This document shows positions 7,993 through 17,204 of a stretch of 64,000 nucleotides of DNA, one piece after another (the first letter of the stretch is position 1; the number at the start of each line of letters is the position of its first letter). The position numbers and the translations under genes were made by a program. Source of the DNA: JBBQWS01 sp038210415. Lineage in GTDB: Bacteria; Actinomycetota; Actinomycetes; Prado026. Under the pieces are notes generated by a model. The model was not told the DNA's origin and searched no databases. It saw nothing but the letters and a program-made list of their open reading frames with translations. The stretch covers positions 1-64,000 of the forward strand of contig JBBQWS010000013.1 of assembly GCA_038210415.1 (NCBI GenBank). The letters are read 5' to 3'.

Positions 7993-9210
7993 GTGCCCCT
8001 TGAGACCTCCGCCGCGCAACCGATCCCGGTCCGCACGGCAGCACGCCTGATCAGTGACTGGATCGCCCGGCTCGGTCGGGTATGGGTCGAGGGCCAGGTC
8101 GCGCAGCTGACCGCCCGGCCCGGCTCCGGCACGGCTTTCATCGTCCTGCGCGACCCGGTCGCTGACGTGTCCCTGAACGTCACGTGCCCACGCGCCGTGC
8201 TCGGGTCGGTCGTCCCACCGCTCTCCGAAGGCGCGCGGGTCGTGGTCCACGCCAAACCCGACTTCTACCTGACCCGGGGCACCCTCTCGCTGTCGGCCAT
8301 CGAGATCCGAGCCGTCGGGCTCGGCGACCTGCTGGCCCGCCTCGAGCGCGTCAAAGCCGTGCTCGCCGCCGAAGGGCTGTTCGAGATCGGCCGCAAACGT
8401 CCGCTGCCGTTCCTGCCCCGCACCGTCGGACTCATCTGCGGTCGAGCCTCGGCTGCCGAGCACGACGTCCTCGAGAACGCCCGGATCCGTTGGCCCGCCG
8501 TCGGATTCCGGGTCGAGAACGTCGCTGTGCAAGGGGTCAACGCGGTCAGCGAGGTCATCGACGCGCTCAGCCGGCTCGACCGCGATCCCACTGTCGACGT
8601 CATCGTCATCACGCGCGGCGGCGGATCCGTCGAAGACCTGCTGCCGTTCTCGGACGAGACGCTGGTGCGTGCGGTGGCGGCCTGTTTCACGCCCGTCGTC
8701 AGCGCCATCGGGCACGAGCAAGACACCCCGCTGCTCGACCTCGTCGCCGACCTGCGCGCCTCCACCCCGACCGACGCCGCACGCCGCGTGGTCCCCGACG
8801 TACGCGAGGAGCAGACCCGGCTGCGGCAGGCGCAGGACCGGCTAACCCGCGGCGTCCGGTCGCTCGTCCAGCGCGAGACCGCGGGCCTGACCGCGCTGCG
8901 GTCGCGGCCGGTGCTGGCCGACCCGGTGGCCGGGCTGGTCGCTCCCCGGGTGGCCGAGATCACGTCCCTGCGCGAACGCGCCCACCGCACCATTACGCAT
9001 CGCCTCGAACGGGCCGAAGACGAGCTCGGGCACACGCAGGCCCGGGTACGCGCCCTGTCGCCGGCCGCCACCCTCGAGCGGGGGTACGCCGTGGTGCAGA
9101 CGGCAGTCGGGTCGGTCGTCCGCGACCCGGTCGGGATCTCGCCCGGGGACCCGCTCCGCGTACGGGTCGCCGGAGGCGAGTTCGCCGCCACCGTCGCGGA
9201 CACGCCCTAG
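7993..9210 (+). CDS. xseA: Exodeoxyribonuclease VII large subunit
   Basis: A 405-residue subunit of the single-strand-specific exonuclease VII. The N-terminal OB-fold spans about residues 20-110 (VWVEGQVAQL, then VTCPRAVLG). The catalytic domain includes the family motifs LPRTVGLICG, DVIVITRGGGSVEDLLPFSDE and AIGHEQDTPLLDLVAD, then a coiled coil. The GTG at 7993 gives VPLETSAAQPIPV, the normal short leader before the OB-fold. The xseB gene follows after 10 bases, so both subunits are made from one transcript. Confidence 0.97.
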   Translation: MPLETSAAQPIPVRTAARLISDWIARLGRVWVEGQVAQLTARPGSGTAFIVLRDPVADVSLNVTCPRAVLGSVVPPLSEGARVVVHAKPDFYLTRGTLSLSAIEIRAVGLGDLLARLERVKAVLAAEGLFEIGRKRPLPFLPRTVGLICGRASAAEHDVLENARIRWPAVGFRVENVAVQGVNAVSEVIDALSRLDRDPTVDVIVITRGGGSVEDLLPFSDETLVRAVAACFTPVVSAIGHEQDTPLLDLVADLRASTPTDAARRVVPDVREEQTRLRQAQDRLTRGVRSLVQRETAGLTALRSRPVLADPVAGLVAPRVAEITSLRERAHRTITHRLERAEDELGHTQARVRALSPAATLERGYAVVQTAVGSVVRDPVGISPGDPLRVRVAGGEFAATVADTP

Positions 9211-9220
9211 GCTGACCGGC

Positions 9221-9448
9221 ATGGCCGCCAAGCACATCGAGCCCCCCGCCGACGCCGAGCCCGAGCTGGGTTACGAGCAGGCGCGCGACGAGCTCGTCGA
9301 CGTCGTGCGTCGGCTGGAGGCCGGAGGGGCCACGCTGGAGGAGTCGCTCGCGCTCTGGGAACGGGGCGAGAAGCTCGCCTCGGTCTGCCAGCGGTGGCTC
9401 GACGGCGCCAAGGCCCGGCTGGAGCAGGCCGCGCCGACACCCGACTGA
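9221..9448 (+). CDS. xseB: Exodeoxyribonuclease VII small subunit
   Basis: A 75-residue coiled-coil subunit that binds the large subunit in excess. The diagnostic segment is YEQARDELVDVVRRLEAG, followed by TLEESLALWERGEKLA, matching the family's helix-turn-helix hairpin. Length is typical. It is co-transcribed with xseA. Confidence 0.96.
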   Translation: MAAKHIEPPADAEPELGYEQARDELVDVVRRLEAGGATLEESLALWERGEKLASVCQRWLDGAKARLEQAAPTPD

Positions 9449-9623
9449 GGCGCTCACAATTGTTACGCGTTCCCCAGAATTCGGACAGACCACCCTCAGG
9501 TGACCTGTCGAGACTGGGCTCGTGGACGGCTGCCCGTCGCCGTCTGCGTCCGCCTGTCCGGTCGTCGCACGGTCGGCGCGCTGGATGGCGTGCGGATCCG
9601 CGGCCAGCCACGATGAGGAGATC

Positions 9624-10340
9624 ATGACCAGCGAGCCACCGGGCCGGATCGCCGTCCCGCCCGGAACCCTCGTCCTCGTGGCGGAGGACGACGCCTCGGT
9701 GAGCGCTGCCCTCGTCCGCTGTCTACGGGTCGAGGGGTACCGCGTCCGGACAGTCGCCGACGGTGCGGCCGTGGTCGGCGCCGTGGTCGAGCACGAGCCG
9801 GACGTCGTCGTCCTCGACATCATGATGCCCAACGTCAACGGTTTCGAGGCCTGCCAGGACCTGCGGGCCCGCGGGCTCCAGGTGCCGGTCCTGATGCTCA
9901 CCGCCCGCGATGCCGTCCAGGACCGTGTCTTCGGACTTGACTCCGGGGCGGACGACTACCTGCCCAAGCCGTTCGCCCTCGACGAGCTGATGGCCCGGCT
10001 GCGCGTGCTGGTCCGGCGGAACAAGGTGATCTCCGGCACCCGGCTCACCTACGCCGACCTGACGGTCGATGTCAGCACCCGTGAGGTCCATCGCGGGCCC
10101 CGCGAGGTCGTGCTGACCAAGCTGGAGTTCGACCTGCTCGAGCTGCTCGTCGAGAACCCTCGACGGGTCATCTCGCGCAGTCAGATCGTGGACCGGGTCT
10201 GGGACGAGCAGTCCGCGCCCAGCGACAACGCGCTCGACGTCGTGGTCTCCGGGATGCGGCGCAAGCTCGAGGAGGGCCACGAACCGCGCCTTCTGCAGAC
10301 GGTGCGGGGCGTCGGCTACACGTTGCGTGAGACGCCGTGA
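9624..10340 (+). CDS. OmpR-family response regulator
   Basis: A 238-residue response regulator. The receiver domain (about residues 16-130) holds the phospho-acceptor Asp65 in VVVLDIMMPNVNG, a MLTARD segment and Lys in DDYLPKPF. The C-terminal winged helix (about 145-236) has VLTKLEFDLLELL and the SDNALDVVVSGMRRKLE recognition region. GAGGAG at 9615-9620 supports ATG 9624. The gene overlaps the kinase gene by four bases (GTGA). Domain order and sequence resemble MprA/PrrA-type regulators linked in actinobacteria with envelope or growth-phase control. The regulon is not deducible. Confidence 0.93.
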   Translation: MTSEPPGRIAVPPGTLVLVAEDDASVSAALVRCLRVEGYRVRTVADGAAVVGAVVEHEPDVVVLDIMMPNVNGFEACQDLRARGLQVPVLMLTARDAVQDRVFGLDSGADDYLPKPFALDELMARLRVLVRRNKVISGTRLTYADLTVDVSTREVHRGPREVVLTKLEFDLLELLVENPRRVISRSQIVDRVWDEQSAPSDNALDVVVSGMRRKLEEGHEPRLLQTVRGVGYTLRETP

Positions 10341-11767
10341 GTCGGCGTCGGGCCAGCCTGCGTCGACGGACGACGACGCTCGTCACGACGGTCGTCGCGG
10401 GCGTTGTCGTCGTCATCGCACTGATCTCGTTCGCGGCGTCGTCGAGGGTGCTGAGGCAGAACTCCGACGAGGCGCTGCTCCGATCAGCGGAGCGGTTCGC
10501 CAACGGCGCGCCGTTCGTCGGCGGTCCACCTGGCGACCCGCAGCCCATCCCGACGAGGCAGGTGCCGTCGGCGAACGCGCCGGCGCTGTACTCGCAGCTG
10601 ATCAGTCCCACCGGAGCCGTCACCCGGCCGACGTTCGGCGCGCTGCAGACCCAGCCGCTGCCAGTGACCGGTACCGACCTGGCGATCGCCAAGGCCGGTA
10701 CCGGCACCGCGTTCCGGGACGTCACCCTTGACGGCATCCACTTGCGTATGGTCACGCTCGGCGCTGGAGCAGCAGGGGCGGTTCAGGACGCGCGGTCGGT
10801 CGAGGACATCGACCAGACGTTGCAGGGCCTCATGATTCTGCTGCTCGTGACGTCCCTCTTCGGGGTCGCGGGGGCCGCGCTCATCGGTACCTTCGTCAGT
10901 CGCGCCACTCTGCGGCCGGTGCGCGAGATCGGTGACGCCGCCTTGCTGGTCGCGCAGACCCAGGACCTGTCGGCCCTGATCCCCGAGGTCGGGCCGCAGG
11001 AGATCGCAGCTATCGCGCACAGCGTGAACCGGATGCTCGTCACGCTCGACTCCACGCGGCAGCACCAGAGCCGGCTGGTCGACGACCTGAGCCACGAGCT
11101 GCGCACCCCGCTCACCAGCGTGCGGGCCAACCTCGACCTGCTCCTGCGGATCGAGGGTGACCCGGAGGCGGTCACCCTCCTGCCGACCGCCGACCGGCGC
11201 GCCTTGCTCACCGACCTCCAGGCCCAGCTCGTCGAGCTGTCGGAGCTGTTCACCCAGCTCGTCGAGCTGGCCCGTCAGGACTCCGCGCCTGAGGCCGAAG
11301 AGACGATCGATGTGGCCGCGCTGCTCTACCGAGCGAGTCGACGGGTGCGGCTGCGCGCTCCGGGCGTCGACTTCGAGGTGCGTGCGGCCCCGGACCTGGT
11401 CCTGACCGGTCGGCCGGTGGCCCTGGAGCGCGCCGTCGTCAACCTGCTCGACAACGCGGCGAAGTTCGGCCCCGCCAACGGCCAGGTCGTCGTCACCGCG
11501 CGACCGGGCGAGATCACGGTCACGGACGAGGGGCCCGGGGTTGCTGCCGGCGAGGCCGAGCGCGTCTTCGACCGGTTCTACCGCGCCCCGACGACGCGCT
11601 CGCTGCCCGGCCGGGGGCTCGGGCTGTCGATCGTCGCCGAGACTGCGCGCGAGCATGGCGGCTCGGCGTCCGTCGTCGGCGGAGTCGAGCCGGGCGCGAC
11701 CTTCCGGCTCACGCTGCCCAGCCTCGTTTCGTCGCTTAGCCTGCCGTCCGGGGTCGCCGGACCCTGA
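10337..11767 (+). CDS. Sensor histidine kinase
   Basis: A 476-residue membrane kinase partnered with the upstream regulator. The layout is TM1 at about 14-36, an extracytoplasmic sensor region of about 120 residues, TM2 at about 160-182, a HAMP domain, then HisKA with the phospho-acceptor His253 in DDLSHELRTPLTS. The HATPase_c domain shows the N box (VNLLDNAAKFG), the G1 box (VTDEGPGV) and the G2 region (GRGLGLSIVAE). The sensor domain is not recognised. GTG at 10337 overlaps the regulator's TGA. All catalytic motifs are present, so it should be functional. Confidence 0.93.
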   Translation: MSRRRASLRRRTTTLVTTVVAGVVVVIALISFAASSRVLRQNSDEALLRSAERFANGAPFVGGPPGDPQPIPTRQVPSANAPALYSQLISPTGAVTRPTFGALQTQPLPVTGTDLAIAKAGTGTAFRDVTLDGIHLRMVTLGAGAAGAVQDARSVEDIDQTLQGLMILLLVTSLFGVAGAALIGTFVSRATLRPVREIGDAALLVAQTQDLSALIPEVGPQEIAAIAHSVNRMLVTLDSTRQHQSRLVDDLSHELRTPLTSVRANLDLLLRIEGDPEAVTLLPTADRRALLTDLQAQLVELSELFTQLVELARQDSAPEAEETIDVAALLYRASRRVRLRAPGVDFEVRAAPDLVLTGRPVALERAVVNLLDNAAKFGPANGQVVVTARPGEITVTDEGPGVAAGEAERVFDRFYRAPTTRSLPGRGLGLSIVAETAREHGGSASVVGGVEPGATFRLTLPSLVSSLSLPSGVAGP

Positions 11768-11783
11768 GCCGCCGGGCGCTGAT

Positions 11784-12320
11784 TCAGCCGGCTCGCAGGG
11801 CCGCTGCGAACTGCTCCAGCTCGGGCCACCCGGCCGTGCCGTGGACGACCAGACTCGCCTTGCCCTGCACCAGGCTGATCGCGTGCCGACCGTTGTCGCC
11901 CGTCCAACGGGTCCACGTGACGCCGTTCACCGCTGACGCACCGTCCTGGCGGACCGGGCCGATCTGCGCATCGAGCACATGCGCGACCGTGTCGTTCGTC
12001 TGCTCGAAGCCGGCGTACTGCTGTGCGGGCGTCACGTAGCCGACGTGCCAGAGGACGATGCCCGCCTTGCCGGTGACCTGCGACGGCGAGTAGTCGCCGC
12101 TCGTCGCCTCCCACTCGGTGGGGAGCTTCTCGGGAGCCAGTACCGCGAACGGCGCCACCCGACGCGCCTCGGTCAGCGTCGAGGTGTAGTCGACGACCCG
12201 CACCTGCTGCCCGTGCGTACGGATCGTGATCAGGACGATGACCAGCACGACAGCGAGCACGACCCCCAGCGACCGCACCATGTCGCCCACGGTCTCGAAG
12301 CCGCGCCGTTTCTTCGCCAC
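11784..12320 (-). CDS. DUF4245 membrane-anchored protein
   Basis: A 178-residue actinobacterial protein with a short basic N-terminus (VAKKRRGFETVGDMVRSLG), one transmembrane helix at about 20-40 and an extracytoplasmic domain. That domain includes LPTEWEATS, VLWHVGYVTPAQQYAGFEQT and a closing HGTAGWPELEQFAAAL. These match DUF4245 as I know it; the M. tuberculosis counterpart lies beside glpX. GTG at 12320 was chosen because the KKRRGFETVGDM leader is conserved. Function is unknown. It converges on the kinase gene with a 16-base gap. Confidence 0.85.
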   Translation of the reverse strand: MAKKRRGFETVGDMVRSLGVVLAVVLVIVLITIRTHGQQVRVVDYTSTLTEARRVAPFAVLAPEKLPTEWEATSGDYSPSQVTGKAGIVLWHVGYVTPAQQYAGFEQTNDTVAHVLDAQIGPVRQDGASAVNGVTWTRWTGDNGRHAISLVQGKASLVVHGTAGWPELEQFAAALRAG

Positions 12321-12381
12321 CCGCCCATGATCCCCGATGGCCGCACCTGCTGCCGCCTCGGGTCTCTGCCATGATCGCCGG

Positions 12382-12891
12382 ATGGGCGGACTCGGCGACG
12401 CGACCGTCGTGCGTCGGCTGACCGGCGCCGACTGGAGACTTCTGCGCGAGGTCCGCCTGACGGCCCTCGCCGAGGCCCCACTGGCGTTCGGCTCGACCCT
12501 GGCCCGCGAGCAGGCCTTCACCGACGAGGTGTGGAGGGCTCGCTGCACCGACGGAGTGCGGTTCGTCGCTCAGGCCGGAGCGTCCGCGCTGGGCATGGCC
12601 GCGGGCTTCCACGAGGACGACACCCCCCGAACCGAGCAGCACCTCGTAGCCATGTGGGTGGCTCCCGCGTTCCGCGGTCGCGGCATCGCCGCGCTGCTCG
12701 TGCGCGCCGTCGCCGACTGGGCCTCCGCGGAGGCCGGAGCGACTGTGTTGTCGTTGTGCGTGGCGGAAGGGAACGACGTGGCCCAACGACTGTACGAACG
12801 GCTCGGCTTCACCGAGACCGGGAGAGTCGAGCCCCTGCCGACCGACCCCTCGCGCGTGCAGCGTCACCTCGCCCGGCCGCTGCCCTGGTAG
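12382..12891 (+). CDS. GNAT-family N-acetyltransferase
   Basis: A 169-residue acetyltransferase. The acetyl-CoA-binding motif A is visible as MWVAPAFRGRGIAALLVRAV, followed by VADWASAEAGATVLSLCV and the NDVAQRLYERLGFTETG signature. The N-terminal half (LREVRLTALAEAPLAFGSTL) resembles GNAT proteins of unknown small-molecule or protein substrates. The start at 12382 is preferred over an upstream ATG because homologs begin near the VVRRLTGADW segment. It is divergent from the DUF4245 gene with 61 bases between the starts. Confidence 0.88.
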   Translation: MGGLGDATVVRRLTGADWRLLREVRLTALAEAPLAFGSTLAREQAFTDEVWRARCTDGVRFVAQAGASALGMAAGFHEDDTPRTEQHLVAMWVAPAFRGRGIAALLVRAVADWASAEAGATVLSLCVAEGNDVAQRLYERLGFTETGRVEPLPTDPSRVQRHLARPLPW

Positions 12892-12921
12892 TCAGCCCTG
12901 GTGGTCAGCCCCAGCAGTCGG

Positions 12922-14076
12922 TCAGCCGAGCGACCGGCGGATCTCGACGATCGCGGCCAGCAAGGAAGCGAGCTCGTCAGCCGTGTTGTAGAAGTGCGGC
13001 CCCACGCGGATTCCTGCGCCCGGCCGGTGGTCCACGACGAAGCCGCGCTCGTGCAGCCCGTCGTGCACCTCCTGCGAACGTCCGGGGTCGATCGTCACGT
13101 GCCCGCCGCGCCGGTCCGGGTCGTGCGGCGACCGAACGTCGAAACCGTGCTCCAGCGCGCCTTCGAGCAGCGGCTGGGTGAGCGAGACCGAACGCTGCCT
13201 GATCCGCTCGACACCGGCCGCGAGCACCCCCTCGTACCCGGCCGAGGCGGCGTACGCGGCCGACACCGCCGGCGTCCCGCCCGCGAAGCGCTGCACCCCG
13301 GGGGCGTACCGCACGTCGTCGAAGGAGAAGTCGAACGGTCGCTCGTGACCGAACCAACCGACCTGCGCCGGCCGCAGCGACTCGACGAGCCCCGGCCGGA
13401 CATACAGCCAACCCACGCCCGGGCCGCCGCAGAGGTACTTCACCGAGCCCCCGACACAGAAGTCGGCGCCCAGCGCCGCCACCTCTATCGGCAGGGCACC
13501 CGCGGCCTGGTAGGCGTCGAGCAACACCAGAGCGCCGACCTCGTGGGCCCGCGCGATCACCGGGCGCACGTCGACGAGCGTCGAAGACCTGAACAGCACC
13601 AACGAGATCGGGACGAGCGCCGTCCGTTCGTCGATGGCGTCGACGAGGCGCTGCGCGTCGAGGTGGATACCGTCGTCGGAGGGCACGACGACGACCTCGG
13701 CGCCGAACCGCTGGTGCTGAGTCCACAGGTAGTGCGACGACGGCCACTCCTGGTCGGAGTAGACGATGCGGTTCCGCGGCCCCGACCAGTCGATGCACGA
13801 CGCGACCGCACCGATCGCCGAGGCGGTGTCCGGCCGAAGCACGGTGCACCCGGGCTCGGCGCCGATGATCGAGCCCACGAGACCGCCGATCCGCCGCATC
13901 TCGGGAAGCCAGTGCTCCCAGGCGACCACGCCGCGGGTCGCCCATTCGTCGAAGTAGGCCGTGAGCAGGTCGGCCGACCTTCGGTGCACTGCACCGAGCG
14001 AGTTGTTCACGAGGTAGGTCGACCGCGCGAGGATCGGGTAGTCGGCGCGGGCGCTCAGCAGGTCTTCGTGGGTCAC
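12922..14076 (-). CDS. Aminotransferase class V / kynureninase-like PLP enzyme
   Basis: A 384-residue PLP-dependent enzyme of fold type I. The Schiff-base lysine is Lys213 in GGSVKYLCGGPG. The cofactor aspartate lies in VLLDAYQAAGALPIEV, which is strongly kynureninase-like, and the N-terminus has STYLVNNSLGAVHRRS. Real kynureninase cleaves L-kynurenine to anthranilate and alanine, but no other tryptophan-degradation gene is adjacent. A related C-S lyase or amine-forming role is possible. Length fits. The gene ends 31 bases from the convergent GNAT gene. Confidence 0.82.
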   Translation of the reverse strand: MTHEDLLSARADYPILARSTYLVNNSLGAVHRRSADLLTAYFDEWATRGVVAWEHWLPEMRRIGGLVGSIIGAEPGCTVLRPDTASAIGAVASCIDWSGPRNRIVYSDQEWPSSHYLWTQHQRFGAEVVVVPSDDGIHLDAQRLVDAIDERTALVPISLVLFRSSTLVDVRPVIARAHEVGALVLLDAYQAAGALPIEVAALGADFCVGGSVKYLCGGPGVGWLYVRPGLVESLRPAQVGWFGHERPFDFSFDDVRYAPGVQRFAGGTPAVSAAYAASAGYEGVLAAGVERIRQRSVSLTQPLLEGALEHGFDVRSPHDPDRRGGHVTIDPGRSQEVHDGLHERGFVVDHRPGAGIRVGPHFYNTADELASLLAAIVEIRRSLG

Positions 14077-14109
14077 GTTCGCCAGCCTAGGCAGTCGCCG
14101 GTTCGGCGC

Positions 14110-16104
14110 TCACGGCGCGTCAAAAGCCACGTCGACCGGCTGACCGCCGAGCTGCCCGGCGAGGTGCGCCGACGCTCCGACTGCGTTGCTGTCCCAGCCG
14201 CCGATGAGGTCGCCAGCCACCACCGAGCCCCTGACCAAGGCACCGGCCGGGTCGGTCTCGCGCAGCCGCAACGAGCAGTGCACCGTATGCGCGTACCGGT
14301 CCCAGCTGGCCGTCCCGCTCACCGCGAGGTCTGCGGTCAGCCGCACGTCGGTGAAGCTGAACTGGACGGTGCGATTGCCGTTCGACGTCCACCGGCCGCC
14401 GCGCAGCCCGAGCCCAGACGTGCCCACGGCCTGCAGGTAGCGGTCGGTCAGGTCCGCCACCGTGGCGGCCGCCGTCGCCGCTGCCCGCGTCCGGTCGTCA
14501 GCGACCTGCCCCACTCCCGCGCGCAAGACGGCTGTGGTCGCGTACGAGCGGCCGAACGCCGGGGTCGCACGGATCGGCGGAACGGTCGCAGCGCAGGCAA
14601 GGAGCGGCTGCGGCAGCGGATCGGTCGGCTGGGTCACGAAGCTGCGCACCAGGGCCTGTGCACAGCCGTCGGTGTCGCCGACCGCGTCGACGTGGAAGCT
14701 GTTGGCCACCACCACCTGCCGCGCCCGCGGGAACTCAGCCGCGACCAGCGCGCCCTCTGCGGGCGTCGTGATCGAGTCGAGCTCGCCCGAGAGCACCAGG
14801 ACCGGAACGTCCGGGTAGTGGCCCGCGATCGGCTGGGGCGGACCAGGTGTCTGGGCAGCACCCGCGACCGGCCACTGGAGGCACCAGTCCTGCTCCTCCC
14901 AGAACGACGCGAGGTACTCGTCGACGGTGAACGGTCCGTAGACGTCCGGCGCCGACTGCCGTTGCGCTGCGACCGCTGCGGCGAACTGGGCCTGCCGGGT
15001 GCTCGGCGGCGCGGTCATGTCGTACAGCTGCGGGTAGTCCTGGCAGCTTGCGGCCGCGTCCAGCCCCTCGCTGTAGGCGGACGGGGAGCCGCCGCCTGCG
15101 CCGGTGAACAGGACCTCGGCCGCAAGACGCCCGATCGGGACCGCGTCCCCGGCCAGGGCGGCGCGTACTGCGGCGTCGAGCTCTCGGTACGTCGGCGGTG
15201 CGTACGTCGCGTTGAACGCCACGTAGACCAGGGTCGGCCCGTCGACGGTCACCCGGTGCTGCTTGCCGTCGGCCCCGGGCGCGCTCACGTGCAGCGGAGC
15301 GGCGCGGACCCGGCCGAGCAGCGTCTCGAGCCGGGCCATCGCGCTGCCGCCGATCGCGGCGCAGGCCGGTGCCCGGGCGCAGACCTTCTCGAACGACGAC
15401 CGCATCGCCGGGCCCTGCGTCGGGTACCACGCGGTCTCCCCCACGACGGGGTAGGCGCCGTCGAGCACGATGCTGCGCACCTGGTCGGGGTGCCGGCCGG
15501 CGAAGACCTGGCTGAAGAACGTCCCGTACGAGTCGCCGTAGAGGTCGACCGGGCCCAGGCCCAACGCGTCGACGACCGCGGCCTCGTCGTCGGCGGACAG
15601 CTCGGCTCCGTAGAGGTTCGCGTGGGTGCCCAGCGAGGCCGCGCACTCGGCCGCCGCCCTCGGGTAGCTGCCCGAGAGGTTCTGCAACACCGGGCAGTTG
15701 ATCGGCACCGTGTTGCCGGTGCCGCGCTGGTCGACGAGCAGCAGGTTCCGATGATCGAGCAACGGGCCGTACATCCGGGAGTAGAACGCGGCAGAGCCGG
15801 ACGTGCTGTACCCCGGCCCGCCCTCGTGCGGCACCAGCGTGCCGACAGCGGGCGTCGACTGGTCGGTGGGCAACAGCAACGCGAAGCCGACCTGGAGGGT
15901 CCCTTTCACGGCGCCCGACGGGTCCCACGCCCGGGTCAGCGAGCCGCACAGCGCACCGGGGAGGAGGTGGCAGGCGTGCAGGTCGACCGACCCGACGCGG
16001 GTCACGGGCGACGCGGCCGAGGCAGCGCCGGCGGGCACCGTGGAGAGCGCCGCGAGGGCCCAGGCCGTGGCTAGGACGAGCCAGGGGCGTCGTCGCCGCG
16101 TCAT
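14110..16104 (-). CDS. Secreted alpha/beta hydrolase (TAP-like)
   Basis: A 664-residue exported hydrolase. The first 30 residues form a signal peptide (RRRRPWLVLATAWALAAL, cleavage after AGAASA). The catalytic domain has an oxyanion HEGGPGYS segment, the nucleophile Ser192 in YGDSYGTFFSQ, Asp in LSGELDSITTP and His in NSFHVDAVG. These match the tripeptidyl aminopeptidase/SlpD-like family acting on peptides outside the membrane. About 150 residues follow the catalytic His, more than is usual, and form a beta-rich tail (RYLQAVGTSGLGLRGG onward) of unknown function. The true substrate is unknown. Confidence 0.85.
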   Translation of the reverse strand: MTRRRRPWLVLATAWALAALSTVPAGAASAASPVTRVGSVDLHACHLLPGALCGSLTRAWDPSGAVKGTLQVGFALLLPTDQSTPAVGTLVPHEGGPGYSTSGSAAFYSRMYGPLLDHRNLLLVDQRGTGNTVPINCPVLQNLSGSYPRAAAECAASLGTHANLYGAELSADDEAAVVDALGLGPVDLYGDSYGTFFSQVFAGRHPDQVRSIVLDGAYPVVGETAWYPTQGPAMRSSFEKVCARAPACAAIGGSAMARLETLLGRVRAAPLHVSAPGADGKQHRVTVDGPTLVYVAFNATYAPPTYRELDAAVRAALAGDAVPIGRLAAEVLFTGAGGGSPSAYSEGLDAAASCQDYPQLYDMTAPPSTRQAQFAAAVAAQRQSAPDVYGPFTVDEYLASFWEEQDWCLQWPVAGAAQTPGPPQPIAGHYPDVPVLVLSGELDSITTPAEGALVAAEFPRARQVVVANSFHVDAVGDTDGCAQALVRSFVTQPTDPLPQPLLACAATVPPIRATPAFGRSYATTAVLRAGVGQVADDRTRAAATAAATVADLTDRYLQAVGTSGLGLRGGRWTSNGNRTVQFSFTDVRLTADLAVSGTASWDRYAHTVHCSLRLRETDPAGALVRGSVVAGDLIGGWDSNAVGASAHLAGQLGGQPVDVAFDAP

Positions 16105-16118
16105 CGTGCTCCGTCCGC

Positions 16119-17204
16119 TCAGGGAGGCGGTGGAGCCGAACGGTACACCTCGAGGTCGTTCGCCTTCACCGAAATCCAGACACCCAGCCCGGGCTGCAGA
16201 CCGAGGTCCGCGACGGCCGCGGCGGTCACGTCGGCCAACACCGAGGGAGCACCGTCGATCGCGACCCGCACCCGGTCACCGACGAGCTCGATCCCGGTCA
16301 CAGTGCCCCGCCACACGTTGCGTGGGCTGCCTTCGGGGTGCGATGCGTGCAGGGCGACCGCACCCGGACGAAGGGCGACCAGCACCGGACCTGTGGCCGA
16401 GCTCGTCCCGGCCGCCCGCAGGACCCCACCGCCGTCCAAGGCGACCGCCCCGTCGGGAGCACGCGTGCCGCGGTAGAGGTTGAGCCCCACGAGGCGGGCC
16501 ACGAAGTCGGTGTGCGGTCGGCGGGCCACGTCACCGGGGGGGCCCGCCTGGACGACGCGGCCGGCCTCCACGACGACCAGCCGGTCGGCCAGCACGAGTG
16601 CGTCAAGCGGGTCGTGGGTCACGAGCACCGACGGCCCCCCGTACGTCGTCAGGTGCTCGCGCAGCTCGGTGCGCAGAACAGCCCGGGTCGATGCGTCGAG
16701 CGCTGCCAGCGGCTCGTCGAGCAGCAGGAGCTGGGGACCGGCTGCGAGCGCACGCGTGAGCGCCACCTGCTGGGCCTGGCCTCCGGACAGCGCAGCCGGC
16801 CGCACGGCGGCGAGGTGGTCCAGCCGCAGCCGCTCCAGCCACTCGGCAGCGACCCGGCGTGAGGCGGCCCTGTCGGCACCACGGGCCCGGACCCCGAACG
16901 CTACGTTGTCGCGCACGGTGAGGTGCGGGAACAGCAGTGGGTCCTGGTGGACCAGCCCGACCGGCCGGCGCTCCGGGGGGACGAAGACACCTGCCTCGAC
17001 GTCGTCGAGCACCTGGTCGCCCAGCGCGATGCGGCCCGCGGTCAACGCAGTCAGGCCGGCCAGGGCCCGCAGCGCGGTGCTCTTGCCCGCCCCGTTGGGC
17101 CCGAGGAGCACCACGACCTCACCCGCGGACGCAGCAAGGTCGACGTGAAGGGACAACGAGCCTCTCTCCACCTGCAACTGCGCGGCGAGGGCACCCCCGG
17201 TCAT
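16119..17204 (-). CDS. modC: Molybdate ABC transporter ATP-binding protein
   Basis: A 361-residue ATPase energising molybdate import. Walker A is GPNGAGKST at about 35-43, the signature is LSGGQAQQVALTRAL, and Walker B is LLLLDEPLAALD. A C-terminal TOBE/Mop-like domain (GTVTGIELVGDRVRVAID to VWISVKANDLEVY) is where oxyanion is sensed. The gene overlaps modB by four bases and closes the operon regulator-modA-modB-modC. The TOBE domain and partners favour molybdate or tungstate over sulfate. Confidence 0.93.
   Translation of the reverse strand: MTGGALAAQLQVERGSLSLHVDLAASAGEVVVLLGPNGAGKSTALRALAGLTALTAGRIALGDQVLDDVEAGVFVPPERRPVGLVHQDPLLFPHLTVRDNVAFGVRARGADRAASRRVAAEWLERLRLDHLAAVRPAALSGGQAQQVALTRALAAGPQLLLLDEPLAALDASTRAVLRTELREHLTTYGGPSVLVTHDPLDALVLADRLVVVEAGRVVQAGPPGDVARRPHTDFVARLVGLNLYRGTRAPDGAVALDGGGVLRAAGTSSATGPVLVALRPGAVALHASHPEGSPRNVWRGTVTGIELVGDRVRVAIDGAPSVLADVTAAAVADLGLQPGLGVWISVKANDLEVYRSAPPPP

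Noticed and set aside
11767..11807. A terminator hairpin between the kinase and DUF4245 genes
   Set aside because: Only a six-bp imperfect stem with a long loop can be formed, and it overlaps the coding end of the DUF4245 gene.
12901..16074. A 1057-codon open frame on the plus strand
   Set aside because: It is antisense to the aminotransferase-like and hydrolase genes, both of which have full catalytic motifs. The translated text is Arg/Gly/Val-rich without any family motif, as expected from GC-rich third positions.
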